Source: Buxus sempervirens | Taxonomy: Eukaryota; Streptophyta; Magnoliopsida; Buxales; Buxaceae | Direction of reading: 5' to 3' | Assembly: GCA_947561395.2 (NCBI GenBank) | Contig: OX387186.1 | Span: 39,017,220 to 39,081,219, forward strand | DNA length: 64,000 nt | Shown here: positions 32,721-42,405 of the stretch, piece after piece | Layout of the letters: each line of letters opens with the position of its first letter | How positions within the stretch are numbered: position 1 is the stretch's first letter | Made by a program: the position numbers and the translations under genes | Notes under the pieces: model-generated | Told to the model about the DNA's origin: nothing | Databases searched by the model: none | The model's input: only the letters and a program-made list of their open reading frames with translations

Positions 32721-34524
32721 TGGCGGATACTAACATGTATTTCCGACTCTCTGTTATTTCTAGATCTACACCACTAGCCGAACTTTTTCTCTCTGTAACA
32801 ATTTCTTTAGTCTCCTAATATCCCCAGAAGATATTTAAAACACTTTCAAAATTATTCTAACCACATTTTTATTTATCTCATTCAATCTTATAGAGAAAAC
32901 TCACACTCGGACTGTCTTCTTCCCGAAAACACAGAAAACATATGCATTCAGACTAATCTCACGATTCAATACGAAAACCCAGTTTTAAAACGATGCTACT
33001 CACCTCTTGCACGCTTATATCCCAGCAACAATAATTCTCGAACCACGGCCGATCACCAACAGTTGTCCGCGTGTTTGCTAACGCCGCCCAGATGATCCTC
33101 TTGTCGCAAGAGGAAAAACCCTCTGAATCCTTGATCACGAACTGTGAGACATGGGAAAAAATCAATTCAATGGCTTCCTAAATCATCACACGGGATTGGT
33201 TAAAAACAAAGAGTCGCCACCATTCTGTTTAGGTGTGAATGGACACCAAAATATCAAATAAGCACAAAAAGGTAAATTTAGGGTAAAAATAACCCTCTAA
33301 AAAAAAAGCCAGAGATAGGTAAGGGGATTAGGTTATGAACAGGGGAAGGTGTTAGGCACCCCTATTCATCCACACAAGGTGGTTGCCAGGTATTGTTCAT
33401 GTTAAAATAAAGGAAAAAGGGTTGCTATAAAAATCATGAAAAATCACAAAAAAGACAAAAGTATATGGTTTTTTCATACAAATAGCCTGATTGATCCAGA
33501 ACTTTCAAATATGATCATAGCATTCCTAGGGTTTCATGATCAAAATAAAATTGAGATAAAACCAATTTAAAGTGAAAACTTCAAAAATCTGGCTTCAAGT
33601 TAAATTCTAGAAATCTAGAAAAAATATGATTTTTATAAAATATTTCATAATTGAACTTGAATAGTCCAGGATGCAGATATAGCCCAAATTTCACATTAAA
33701 TCAAGAAATCAAAACCAACAATACTCAAGTTGATGAAGAACACCAAAAGGGGAGATCTTAGACCGTAGAGTCTTATCTCAATAATGAAAAAGGACTCAAA
33801 AACCACATCATGAAACCCTAGAAGTTACTTTCAGGCTTTTGAATCCAGATCTATCATATTGATCATGATAGATCCAGGATCTTAGCCTAAAATCACAAAA
33901 ATCACGAAAACAGTGCTGTAGGTGCAAAAGTGGTGAAAATCCAAATTTTCGAAAAAAGTGGGGATCTCATGCTATAAACATCATAGATTTATAAGATTAA
34001 TCCAGATTCAACATAAAAACCATTAAAACATGATCAGGATATTCAAATCAGCCATATCTCACAGATTAGAGCACACGGGGATCTACCCTACGGATCCACC
34101 TGTTCTCTTTTCCCCTAGCTCTCTCTTCACGTTTTACGGCTAGAGAGGATTCTTGAGGTACTTGGAGATAGGTTTGGTTATACAAACACAATCAGAGGCT
34201 TTATTCTAAGAAAAATGAGAAAAACAAATATGAGGTTCTATTCTAGGGATCCACCTGTTCCCCTTTCCCCTAGCTCTCTCTTCACGTTTTACGGCTAGAG
34301 AGACTCTTGAGGTACTTAGAGACAAGTTTAGGAATACAAGATAAAAGATGGCCTTATTCTACAGCAATAGAGATGATCCTATTACTTCTAGAATTGAAGA
34401 CAGAAAATAAAAAGGAAAAGGGACTTACCTGGATTGAGCAAGCAGAGCAGCAAGGATTCCTCTCTTCTCTTGGAGCTCCTTAAACTTCAAATTTTCGTGG
34501 CCTTTTGCTTGAGGAAAGACCCTC

Positions 34525-34532
34525 TATTTATA
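34525..34532 (-). promoter_or_regulatory. TATA box in the 3' LTR of element J
   Basis: TATAAATA on the minus strand, about 200 bp downstream (in LTR sense) of the palindrome array. The same box is at 39202-39209 in the other LTR. Confidence 0.55.
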
Positions 34533-34732
34533 GGCAAACACAGGGGCATGGTTGGTCCAAGGTTTGGCAAGATAGAGTTTTAAATTGAGTTAAACACAAG
34601 GATAATGCCCATCCATGGCCAACAAGGATATTTCGAACGAATAAAAGAGATAATTCGCTCATTTAAAGATATATTGGATTAAAGATAAAGCTCAGAAATC
34701 GAGAAAGGATAAAATTCGCACAAATCTAATGT

Positions 34733-34837
34733 GCCCGTAAATGATTTACGGTCCAATGGTGTCCGTATATGTATTACGGGTGCTGAGTGCCCGTATATAA
34801 AATCCGAGCGCGGTCAGCCCGTAAATACAATGCGGGC
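34733..34837. repeat. 28-bp-period palindrome array, left LTR of J
   Basis: CCGT of four units falls at 34735, 34763, 34791 and 34819, exactly 28 bp apart. The first is CCGTAAAT-G-ATTTACGG. The fourth is GCCCG-N11-CGGGC. Confidence 0.88.
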
Positions 34838-34928
34838 CATGCTTAATTATTGAATTTCATGCATTTTTGACCTGTTTCCAATCCCAATTAATATTTTCTC
34901 TTTTTTAGTGCAATTTGGGGTGTCTACA

Positions 34929-34942
34929 GCTGCCCCCTCTTT
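34929..34942 (-). other. Polypurine tract of element J
   Basis: AAAGAGGGGGCAGC (minus strand) abuts the 3' LTR. Confidence 0.8.
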
Positions 34943-37798
34943 GCCGGTAATTGGATCCAATTACGAGCAGAGAGCAAAAAGACCCACCAATTGCACTTTT
35001 TTAGATTTTGTCTAACTAATTGCATTTTGCAAGGATTAAATGGATGATTTTGAAAAAAGAATTTGTGTGGAAGATTTGCTGAAAAGTCCCTAACCTTAAG
35101 GGGCAGATCCTCCTCTCTAGTCTCACTGAGCACTCGTGGCTATGAAGTGAGATTTGAGACAAAATTTTTAAACAAAAGTGGGTAAGGTGGCAATCCTTGC
35201 AACTTACAACTAATATAAGCATTAATCTCCTGAAAAGTGTGGAGAAAATGATGAAAAAGACAATTTTTCTGGGTAGCCTACAGTTGTAGCACAATGAACA
35301 GCAAAGAACAGACACAACTCAAAATTGCACATTTGAAAGACATCTCATTAATTGAACTTGCTTTGGTCAAACAAAGAAATTATAGAAACATGGTTTCGAA
35401 GATAGCCAATGAAACCCCTGCTTGAAGTCTGATGGGGTGGCGTCTCTTCCTTATATCAGATTTCTTAGAGCTCTCGTGGCTATGAAAAGAAATCTGAGAC
35501 AAGCAAATTTTGAAAAGAATGTGGATTTAAAATTGACCACTGCAAACTCAATTGATTTTGATGTTTTTCACTTTTTGAATTTTCCTGATTGATTTTCTTA
35601 TTTGATATACCTGGGTGCCATTTGATGCCCAAACCTGTGCTTGAATATTTTGCAACTTGCTTTTGCTTCTTTATCTTCTTGCTCTCTCAATAACGATGTA
35701 TGTGCCCTTACTGCCCATAACCTGTCTTCATGCTTTTTAATTGCCCAAGTGAATGCTCTCATCTTGATTGATGGATCATGATCTGTTGATCTAACCTCAT
35801 GCCTTTACAACCCATGATCTGTCTTTCATGCCTTCTTGCTGCCCCAATAAAATCCTTCTTCATGATTGAAGAATTGGGAACCCTTGTTTAACGAAGAAAA
35901 CATGCCATTGCTTTGAAGCCTTTTTTTTCTTTCAAATTCGAAGACTAAAGCTTGATTGCTTCTTCCAGATGTTGGAATTCATTCCAATGAAAACCCAAAA
36001 GGAAAGACACTGAGCATGCCCCGGTTTTGATTGTTTGAAGAAGTATTTGCCCCTCAGTAGAGATGATCCTCTTTTTTCCTTTTTCTGTTTTTTTTAACCT
36101 TTGCCAAAAAGAAACCCTAATAGAAGAATGCAAATGCAAACATAAGAAAATATGTTTTAAACTAGTGGACTCAGAATTCTCTAATGCTTGCAAAGCCAAT
36201 GTTTTATGAAAAGATATAGATTCTCATCATAGGACAAAAATATATATTTTTTGCTTTTTTGTGTTTTTATATTTTTTTGAAAAAATGATCCAATCACATA
36301 TTAGCATATAGTCCAAAAGAATTAAAATCAAGTTGAATAATGAGAAGATTATTTCAGAAAATGAAGAAAGACCAAAATAAGCCTTAAGAACCTTTAAAAT
36401 CATTCCCATGACCATCGGTTTGTCAATTGATGCTCCAAATATGACGACTCTTTCAATCTGACTATTTTGCCCTAGTCTAGAAAGACATTTTCCTTCATCC
36501 AATTGAAGAGCAATTGTTTCTCCATTGTATCCATGATATGAGAATTTATGACTTCAACTTCAGCAATAATTTTCTAATGGCAATTTTGATGGCCATCAAC
36601 TTGTTTACAGATGATTCATATCATAGTTCTGCTTATGTTGCTTCAGTCTTAAAAAGAGAATTTTCCTCAATCACTTGAAGAGTGACTGTATCTCAAAATA
36701 ACCACCAACATGAGGACTTCACCTGGATCTATGCCAATTCTGGACTTTCCTCTCTGACGATTTCCTTCTTGTAGATAGCTGATTATTTGCCATGTAGCGC
36801 CCTTCCGAGTTTTCACTACATTTTCTCCATTTTTTCCTTTTTCTTTTTTTTTTCTTCTTTTTTCTTTTTTTTTTCTTTTTTCTTCTTTTTTCTTTTTTTT
36901 TCTTTTTTCTTTTTTTTATCCTTCATCACCAGCAACCATGTAGTCAAAACTGCCTTAATTCAAAATTTCTTAATCAAAGAGGACTTATGAATATGATGAA
37001 ACGAAGGCTTGGTGTTAGTTTAGAAAGAAAAGGAATAAAAGGCTCAAATACCCTATGATCAAATGGGTTAACTGAAATTGTAATTTTTAAGGCATTTCTT
37101 CCCTTGGAATGAATACAAAATTGCTCCCAGTAATGAAGTTCTTCCCTCAATTTGATTTCTTCATTTGAAACTTATTCTCCAGTATTGAACTTCTTTTTTC
37201 CATTCTTTTCTTGACAATTTTGAAGACATTCTCCAAATAGCATTTGATTATCTTTTTTTTTTCTTCCTTTTTTTCTTTCTTTTTCTTTTTTTTTTCATTT
37301 CTTTGCCCCATTTTGCGAAAACATATTCAAAATCCCTTTTGAACTTCAATAATTGTTCCTTCATTCCTTTTTTTTATGCCTTAATAAATTTGCCCCAGTG
37401 TGGGGTTACAATTCTCAGTTTAGGTTACTTGGAAAAATGTATCAAGCTCAAAGGGTCTAATTAGGGATTTCAAAATTTTTGGGGATATAAGAAAGAAAGG
37501 CCTCTTATCATTTTAAGAAAAATTTGAATTTTAGACTTGGTAGAGTTCCACTACATGACTGGCTCAGGATTTTTTCTTCTTTTTTTTTTCTTCTTAATCA
37601 CCTTCTGTCAACATGAAAGCCTCTTTAAATAGAACTTCTGTTATGAACAAGTTTTTCACCTTTTGATCAATCTTATGAATTTGGATGATGCCCAATTCTA
37701 TTTCCAACGAAAAGGTCAGATTCTCCCATATTTTCAAGTGCAAAGCCCCAAAATTTCTTCAAACAATATTATCAACTTCCCTTTGAACGAATCAGCAA
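34943..37798 (-). other. Internal region of element J, no gag or pol
   Basis: No RT, integrase or knuckle motif in any frame. CTCGTGGCTATGAA followed by AATCTGAGACAA or a close variant recurs at about 35133 and 35474. Long T-rich and TC-rich tracts occupy 36826-36920, 37253-37300 and 37577-37595; the 67-residue Phe-rich ORF at 36787 is an artefact of the first. The ORFs at 35016-35315 and 36227-36502 show no recognisable domain. Confidence 0.7.
36826..36920. repeat. T-rich tract (TTTTTTC-like)
   Basis: About 95 bp of T runs interrupted by C in the interior of element J. Confidence 0.9.
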
Positions 37799-37817
37799 GT
37801 CCCCAGCAGAGTCGCCA
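37799..37817 (-). other. Primer binding site of element J
   Basis: Minus strand TGGCGACTCTGCTGGGGAC, two bases from the 5' LTR end. Confidence 0.8.
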
Positions 37818-37819
37818 GT

Positions 37820-39615
37820 TGTGAGACATAGGAAAAAATCAATCCAATGACTTCATAAATCATCACACAGGATTGGTTAAAAACAAAGAGTCGCCACCAT
37901 TCTGTTTAGGTGTGAATGGACACCAAAATATCAAATAAGCACAAAAAGGTAAATTTAGGGTAAAAATAACCCTCTAAAAAAAACAGCCAGAGATAGGTAA
38001 GGGGATTAGGTTATGAACAGGGGAAGGTGTTAGGCACCCCTATTCATCCACACAAGGTGGTTGCCAGGTATTGTTCATGTTAAAATAAAGGAAAAAGGCT
38101 TGCTATAAAAATCATGAAAAATCACAAGAAAGACAAAAGTGTATGGTTTTTTCATACGAATAGTCTGATTGATCCAGAACTTTCAAATATGATCATACCA
38201 TTCCTAGGGTTTCATGATCAAAATAAAATTGAGATAAAACCAATTTAAAGTGAAACTTCAAAAATCTGGCTTCAAGTTAAATTCTAGAAATCTAGAAAAA
38301 ATATGATTTTTATAAAATATTTCATAATTGAACTTGAATAGTCCAGGATGCAGATATAGCCCAAATTTCACATTAAATCAAGAAATCAAAACCAACAATA
38401 CTCACGTTGATGAAGAACACCAAAAGGGGAGAACTTAGACCGTAGGGTTTTATCTCAATAATGAGAAAGGACTCAAAAACCACATCATGAAACCCTAGAA
38501 GTTACTCTCAGGCTTCTGAATCCAGATCTATCATATTGATCATGATAGATCCAGGATCTTAGCCTAAAATCACAAAAATCACGAAAACAGTGCTGTAGGT
38601 GCAAAAGTGGTGAAAATCCAAATTTTAGAAAAAAGTGGGGATCTCATGCTATAAACATCATAGATTCATAAGATTAATCCAGATTCAACATAAAAACCAT
38701 TAAAACATGATCAGGATATTCAAATCAGCCACATCTCACAGATTAGTGCACACGGGGATCTACCCTATGGATCCACCTGTTCTCTTTTCCCCTAGCTCTC
38801 TCTTCACGTTTTACGGCTAGAGAGTATTCTTGAGGTACTTGGAGATAGGTTTGGTTCTACAAACACAATCAGAGGCTTTATTCTAAAAAAAAGGAGAAAA
38901 ACAGATATGAGGTTCTATTATAGGGATCCACATGTTCCCCTTTCCCCTAGCTCTCTCTTCACGTTTTACGGCTAGAGAGACTCTTGAGGTACTTAGAGAC
39001 AAGTTTAGGAATACAAGATAAAAGATGGCCTTATTCTACAGCAATAGAGATGATCCTATTACTTCTAGAATTGAAGACAGAAAATAAAAGGGAAAAGGAA
39101 CTTACCTGGATTGAGCAAGCAGAGCAGCAGGGATTCCTCTCTTCTCTTGGAGCTCCTTAGACTTCAAATTTTCGTAGCCTTTTGCTTGAGGAAAGGCCCT
39201 CTATTTATAGGCAAACACAGGGGCATGGTTGGTCCAAGGTTTGGCAAAATAGAGTTTCAGATTGAGTTAAACACAAGGATAATGCCCATCCATGGCCAAC
39301 AAGGATATTTCGAACGAATAAAAGAAATAATTCGCTCATTTAAAGATATATTGGACTAAAGATAAAGCTTAGAAATCAAGAAAGGATAAAATTCGCACAA
39401 ATCTAATGTGCCCGTAAATGATTTACGGTCCAATGGTGTCCGTATATGTATTACGGGCACTGAGTGCCCGTATATAAAATCCGGGCGCGGTCAGCCCGTA
39501 AATACAATGCGGGCCATGCTTAATTATTGAATTTCATGCATTTTTGACCTGTTTCCAATCCCAATTAATATTTTCAATTATTTTCTCTTTTTTAGTGCAA
39601 TTTGGGGTGTTTATA
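37820..39615 (-). repeat. 5' LTR of element J
   Basis: Colinear with the left LTR. Its outer end is GGGGTGTTTATA (TCTACA mutated). It carries the same TATA box and palindrome array. Confidence 0.92.
39410..39513. repeat. 28-bp-period palindrome array, right LTR of J
   Basis: CCGT at 39412, 39440, 39468 and 39496. The exact 28-bp spacing is kept. The third unit is better preserved here (CCCG...CGGG) than in the left LTR. Confidence 0.88.
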
Positions 39616-40273
39616 CGAACACAACAACCTAGTCGGATCTCTCACAGTTCCCTTCTCTTCCCAATGAAAACCTAGATTGCCAACTGGTAGCCGCAATCGC
39701 CAATCACCTTCAGTTACGAGAACGAGAGTATACGAGTATTCCAAAAAAACTAAAACCTAATTTCCCTTAAGTATTTATACCTTCCATATGTAGATTGCCG
39801 CTCGACAACCTTTGAAATTCCCTGATTCCGTGTGTGCTCGCCCACCAAAATCCCTACATATACCCACAGCTAATTAAGTTAATATGTACACGTAATTAAT
39901 TTTAATAATAAAAAAAATTCTTAGCAAAAATCGGGGTTTTATAGATTTTGACAAACTCAGTTGCTTCAGAATCGTGTCGGGATCCTTTGTCTTTTGGGAT
40001 TAAATTGGGCGGCTAAACTAGGCTTGAGCAAAAAGGTGATTTCTGCTCCTCTCAAGTTTGACCAGCTCATAACTTCTTCATCCGGACTCTGATTTGAGCA
40101 AACTCAATTGTGTTAGAATTATGTCGGAATCTCCTATTCGAAGGGAAGAAGCATGGGGGCTGATTTGCATCAGATTAAAAGGTCAACTTTTGACCCCCTT
40201 AGAATTTGACTTTTCCTGTTAGGATTTTCATTCTTTCATTTCTAAGGGTGCAAAAATGAGGTGCTGACAGCTG

Positions 40274-40314
40274 CCATGCACTCTATTAGGTCACCTAGAA
40301 GTGTCATCATGTCA
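40274..40314. other. Short flank between LTR K and LTR G
   Basis: Begins GCTGCC, PPT-like for K. It continues beyond LTR G at 45875. Confidence 0.4.
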
Positions 40315-40661
40315 TGTAATGCCCCAAACCCGGGTCAGTGAAAAACTGGCACCCAACTCGAACCCGATTCGCCACTGTAACAACTCGAATCCAGTTCAAC
40401 AACCAAACCCGAGGTGTTACCACAATATTGGGGTCAGAATGAACTAACGTTAACAAGGAATTTTAAATCTAATTAACGACATCAGAGTTATGGTGGAAAA
40501 TAAAGAAATTCTTTATTCAAGTTAATTCAAATAAATTTACAATGAAGAATCTATATATTCATGATGTAATCTACAATAGCAATTTCAATTCTACCCATAA
40601 ATTTTCTACCCCATCTTCACAACCTCTCCAAGCAAAACTTGAAAAATAGGTGAAAACAGAG

Positions 40662-40677
40662 TGAGATTCACATCTCA
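40662..40677 (-). other. Conserved 3' hairpin of LTR G
   Basis: Minus strand TGAGAT-GTGA-ATCTCA: the same stem with a different tetraloop (GTGA, of GNRA form), 347 bp before the LTR end. TTGCATGCACCTGCTACTTGC lies upstream. Confidence 0.8.
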
Positions 40678-41313
40678 GCAAGTAGCAGGTGCATGCAAAT
40701 AAAAACAATCTAATTTTAAAGAAACGGTCATGAGGTATTCGATTAATCCACGCTAAGCGATAATTCCAAGTCAGCCAAAGATAATTCCAAATAAAGCGAT
40801 AAGATATGCAAACATGCGTAAAATACCAATAATAAAATGTTATTGATAGAATAAAGTTGGCAAAAGCAATAAAACACTTGTGTCACTGCATGACTCACAA
40901 AGATGATAAGTTTTTGAGAAGACACTCGACCAAATGCTATACCACCGTGCGACTTAAGGGTGAAGCTACTACGACACTCAAATTCGAGACATCTCCTTAG
41001 ATAAGAGCCGTAGTCGTCGACTTATTGTGCACGAACTCAACAGAGTTGGCATGTACCATCAGCATGCAGCACCGAAATCAATACATGGAGATGGCCACTT
41101 ATCCACATGTACAGGAAATCACCAGCGACGCATCGGGGTGTCCCTATAAACACAGGACCTTCCAAAGCAAACTAACTTGCAAAGGAAGCGCACTCGTTCT
41201 AGGGAGTAACTCAACCCAAAAGAAATACCCCTTAGCTGTCTAGCATATCCTATGGATCCATACTCAGCTATGTCCACTAGACAAAACCAGGAGAAATCAA
41301 CACACGGGAGGAC

Positions 41314-41430
41314 ACCCTTCTACTGTAGGAGGCATACACACCTTTACCGTAAAGTATTACACATCTTTACATAGAGGATTGCACATCTCTACAACAGAGG
41401 ATTACCCATCTCTGTCGTAAAAGCTAGTAT
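41314..41430. repeat. Mini-hairpin array of LTR G
   Basis: Units include CTAC-T-GTAG near 41320, CTTTAC-C-GTAAAG (41342-41354, perfect), a wobble-rich unit near 41364, and CTCT-N5-AGAG near 41387. Arms differ between units. It is less regular than in B, D or E. Confidence 0.55.
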
Positions 41431-42089
41431 CAACTCAATCACAGGAAGCAGTATCACTCAACCGTAAAAGAAAAGCAAATAAACATCGTACCACAATCCA
41501 ATCCATAAACCATATCCAAAATTCATGATAGTAACCAAAATATCCAATTCCCATGTGAAATTCCAAGACTCAATCTCCATAACCAGGATAAAACCTTTTG
41601 CGAGATAACACATGAAATTTCTCAATTATATTCAAAATAAAGCTCCTAAACATAAATTCAATGGAAATCAGAATAAATACAATTCTAGAAAATCAGTATT
41701 CACATCTAGAGCACATGCACTAGTAATTCAAGACTTGCCTAAAGTTACCTTATTAATCCCCTTTGTTAAATTCCAATTTTCTATAATTAAGACCTAAGAT
41801 AGCAACTATTCCAATTTCTGTATTTTTAGTTCCAGCACATTCCATAGACCTAAAACATATCTTAGAAGGTGATTTTAACACATGAATACAAGTTGATATT
41901 ATTCCTAATCACTATTCCCCATAATTTGGCCCTTTTATGCAATCACCTATCTTTATGATCCCAAATTAATTAGTTTATTACCAAATTGTAGACACCCCAA
42001 ATTGCACAGAAAAAATGAAGAATAATTGGTAAAAATCATTATCTCCTTTGAAACTAGCACAAAATTTGATAAAATAAGCATGTTTCCTT

Positions 42090-42231
42090 GTATCCGACAA
42101 CTCAGGTCGGATACAAGCATACCCCTTTGTATCCGACATAAGTTGTCGGATATAAGCAAACCTTAATGTATCCGACATCATATGTTGGATACATATAGAT
42201 GCTTGTGTATCCGACCTGATATGTCGGATAC
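42090..42231 (+). repeat. 39-bp-period palindrome array of LTR F
   Basis: Four units at 42090, 42129, 42168 and 42207, each GTATCCGAC-N7-GTCGGATAC with at most one arm change. Period is exactly 39 bp and spacer length is exactly 7 in all four, while spacer sequence varies. Confidence 0.95.
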
Positions 42232-42397
42232 ATGATTTTTGCTCCAAATTAGGGTTTTCCGAGAGTTTTCACTTTTTACCATCATATCCTTCATTAAAGG
42301 AGTGGAAATCTCGGAAATAGCCTTAGGGTTAAGGTTGTTGGGCTCTAGACATTATGTTGTGTCTACCATCCCATCAACCATAACCCTAGCCTTTGCA

Positions 42398-42405
42398 TAT
42401 AAATA
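42398..42405 (+). promoter_or_regulatory. TATA box of LTR F
   Basis: TATAAATA, 167 bp after the palindrome array. Confidence 0.6.

Larger units (their letters stand above)
33143..34928 (-). repeat. 3' LTR of element J
   Basis: On the plus strand it starts TGTGAGACATGGG and ends GGGGTGTCTACA next to the PPT. Near 33345-33400 is a phrase shared with LTR F (GGTGTTAGGCACCCCTATTC). Confidence 0.92.
33143..39615 (-). mobile_element. Element J: complete non-autonomous LTR retrotransposon, Tat/Ogre-like, minus strand
   Basis: 6.47 kb with target duplication CGAAC (33138-33142 and 39616-39620). The LTRs are 1786 and 1796 bp, differing at roughly 2-3 percent in the first 400 bp. The PBS reads TGGCGACTCTGCTGGGGAC on the minus strand, the type I associate with tRNA-Arg priming in Ogre-like gypsy elements. 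The PPT is AAAGAGGGGGCAGC. The 2.9 kb interior contains T-rich tracts and only short ORFs, with no gag or pol. It is the youngest-looking element here and must have been mobilised in trans. Confidence 0.9.
31118..39943 (-). mobile_element. Solo LTR E (2.35 kb net, minus), split by element J
   Basis: The left end is TGTAACGCCCTGGATCC. The right end is CGGGGTTTTATA (ACA mutated to ATA). Target duplication GATTC (31113-31117) against GATTT (39944-39948) differs at one base. The flanking LTR K text resumes across it (CCGATTTTG.CAAACTCA, a phrase also found at 30963). A TATA box lies at 39772-39779 (minus). The conserved hairpin is at 31472-31489 and the covarying array at 31725-31845. A GCGC-rich palindromic block lies at about 32468-32720. 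Confidence 0.87.
28360..40273 (-). mobile_element. LTR K (about 3.1 kb net, minus), split by LTR E
   Basis: The left end TGTGCGCATGGG resembles the TGTGAGACATGGG end of element J. The right end is GAGGTGCTGACA followed by GCTGCC, matching the LTR-PPT junction of J (GTCTACA then GCTGCC). It therefore reads as the 3' LTR of a minus-strand Tat/Ogre-like element whose body is missing. It holds two palindrome arrays, a TATA box and a GGCCCA-rich block. No target duplication was found, so the left end is approximate. Confidence 0.6.

Noticed and set aside
36787..36990. Phe-rich membrane-like ORF
   Set aside because: Produced by a T-rich low-complexity tract.
28360..40273. LTR K as a solo LTR with a target duplication
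   Set aside because: No matching 5-bp duplication found at the left; the right junction looks like LTR plus polypurine tract instead.
42090..42231. CRISPR-like or satellite origin for the 39-bp array
   Set aside because: Only four units, confined to one LTR at a promoter-proximal position, with 14-bp linkers; promoter-site array fits better.
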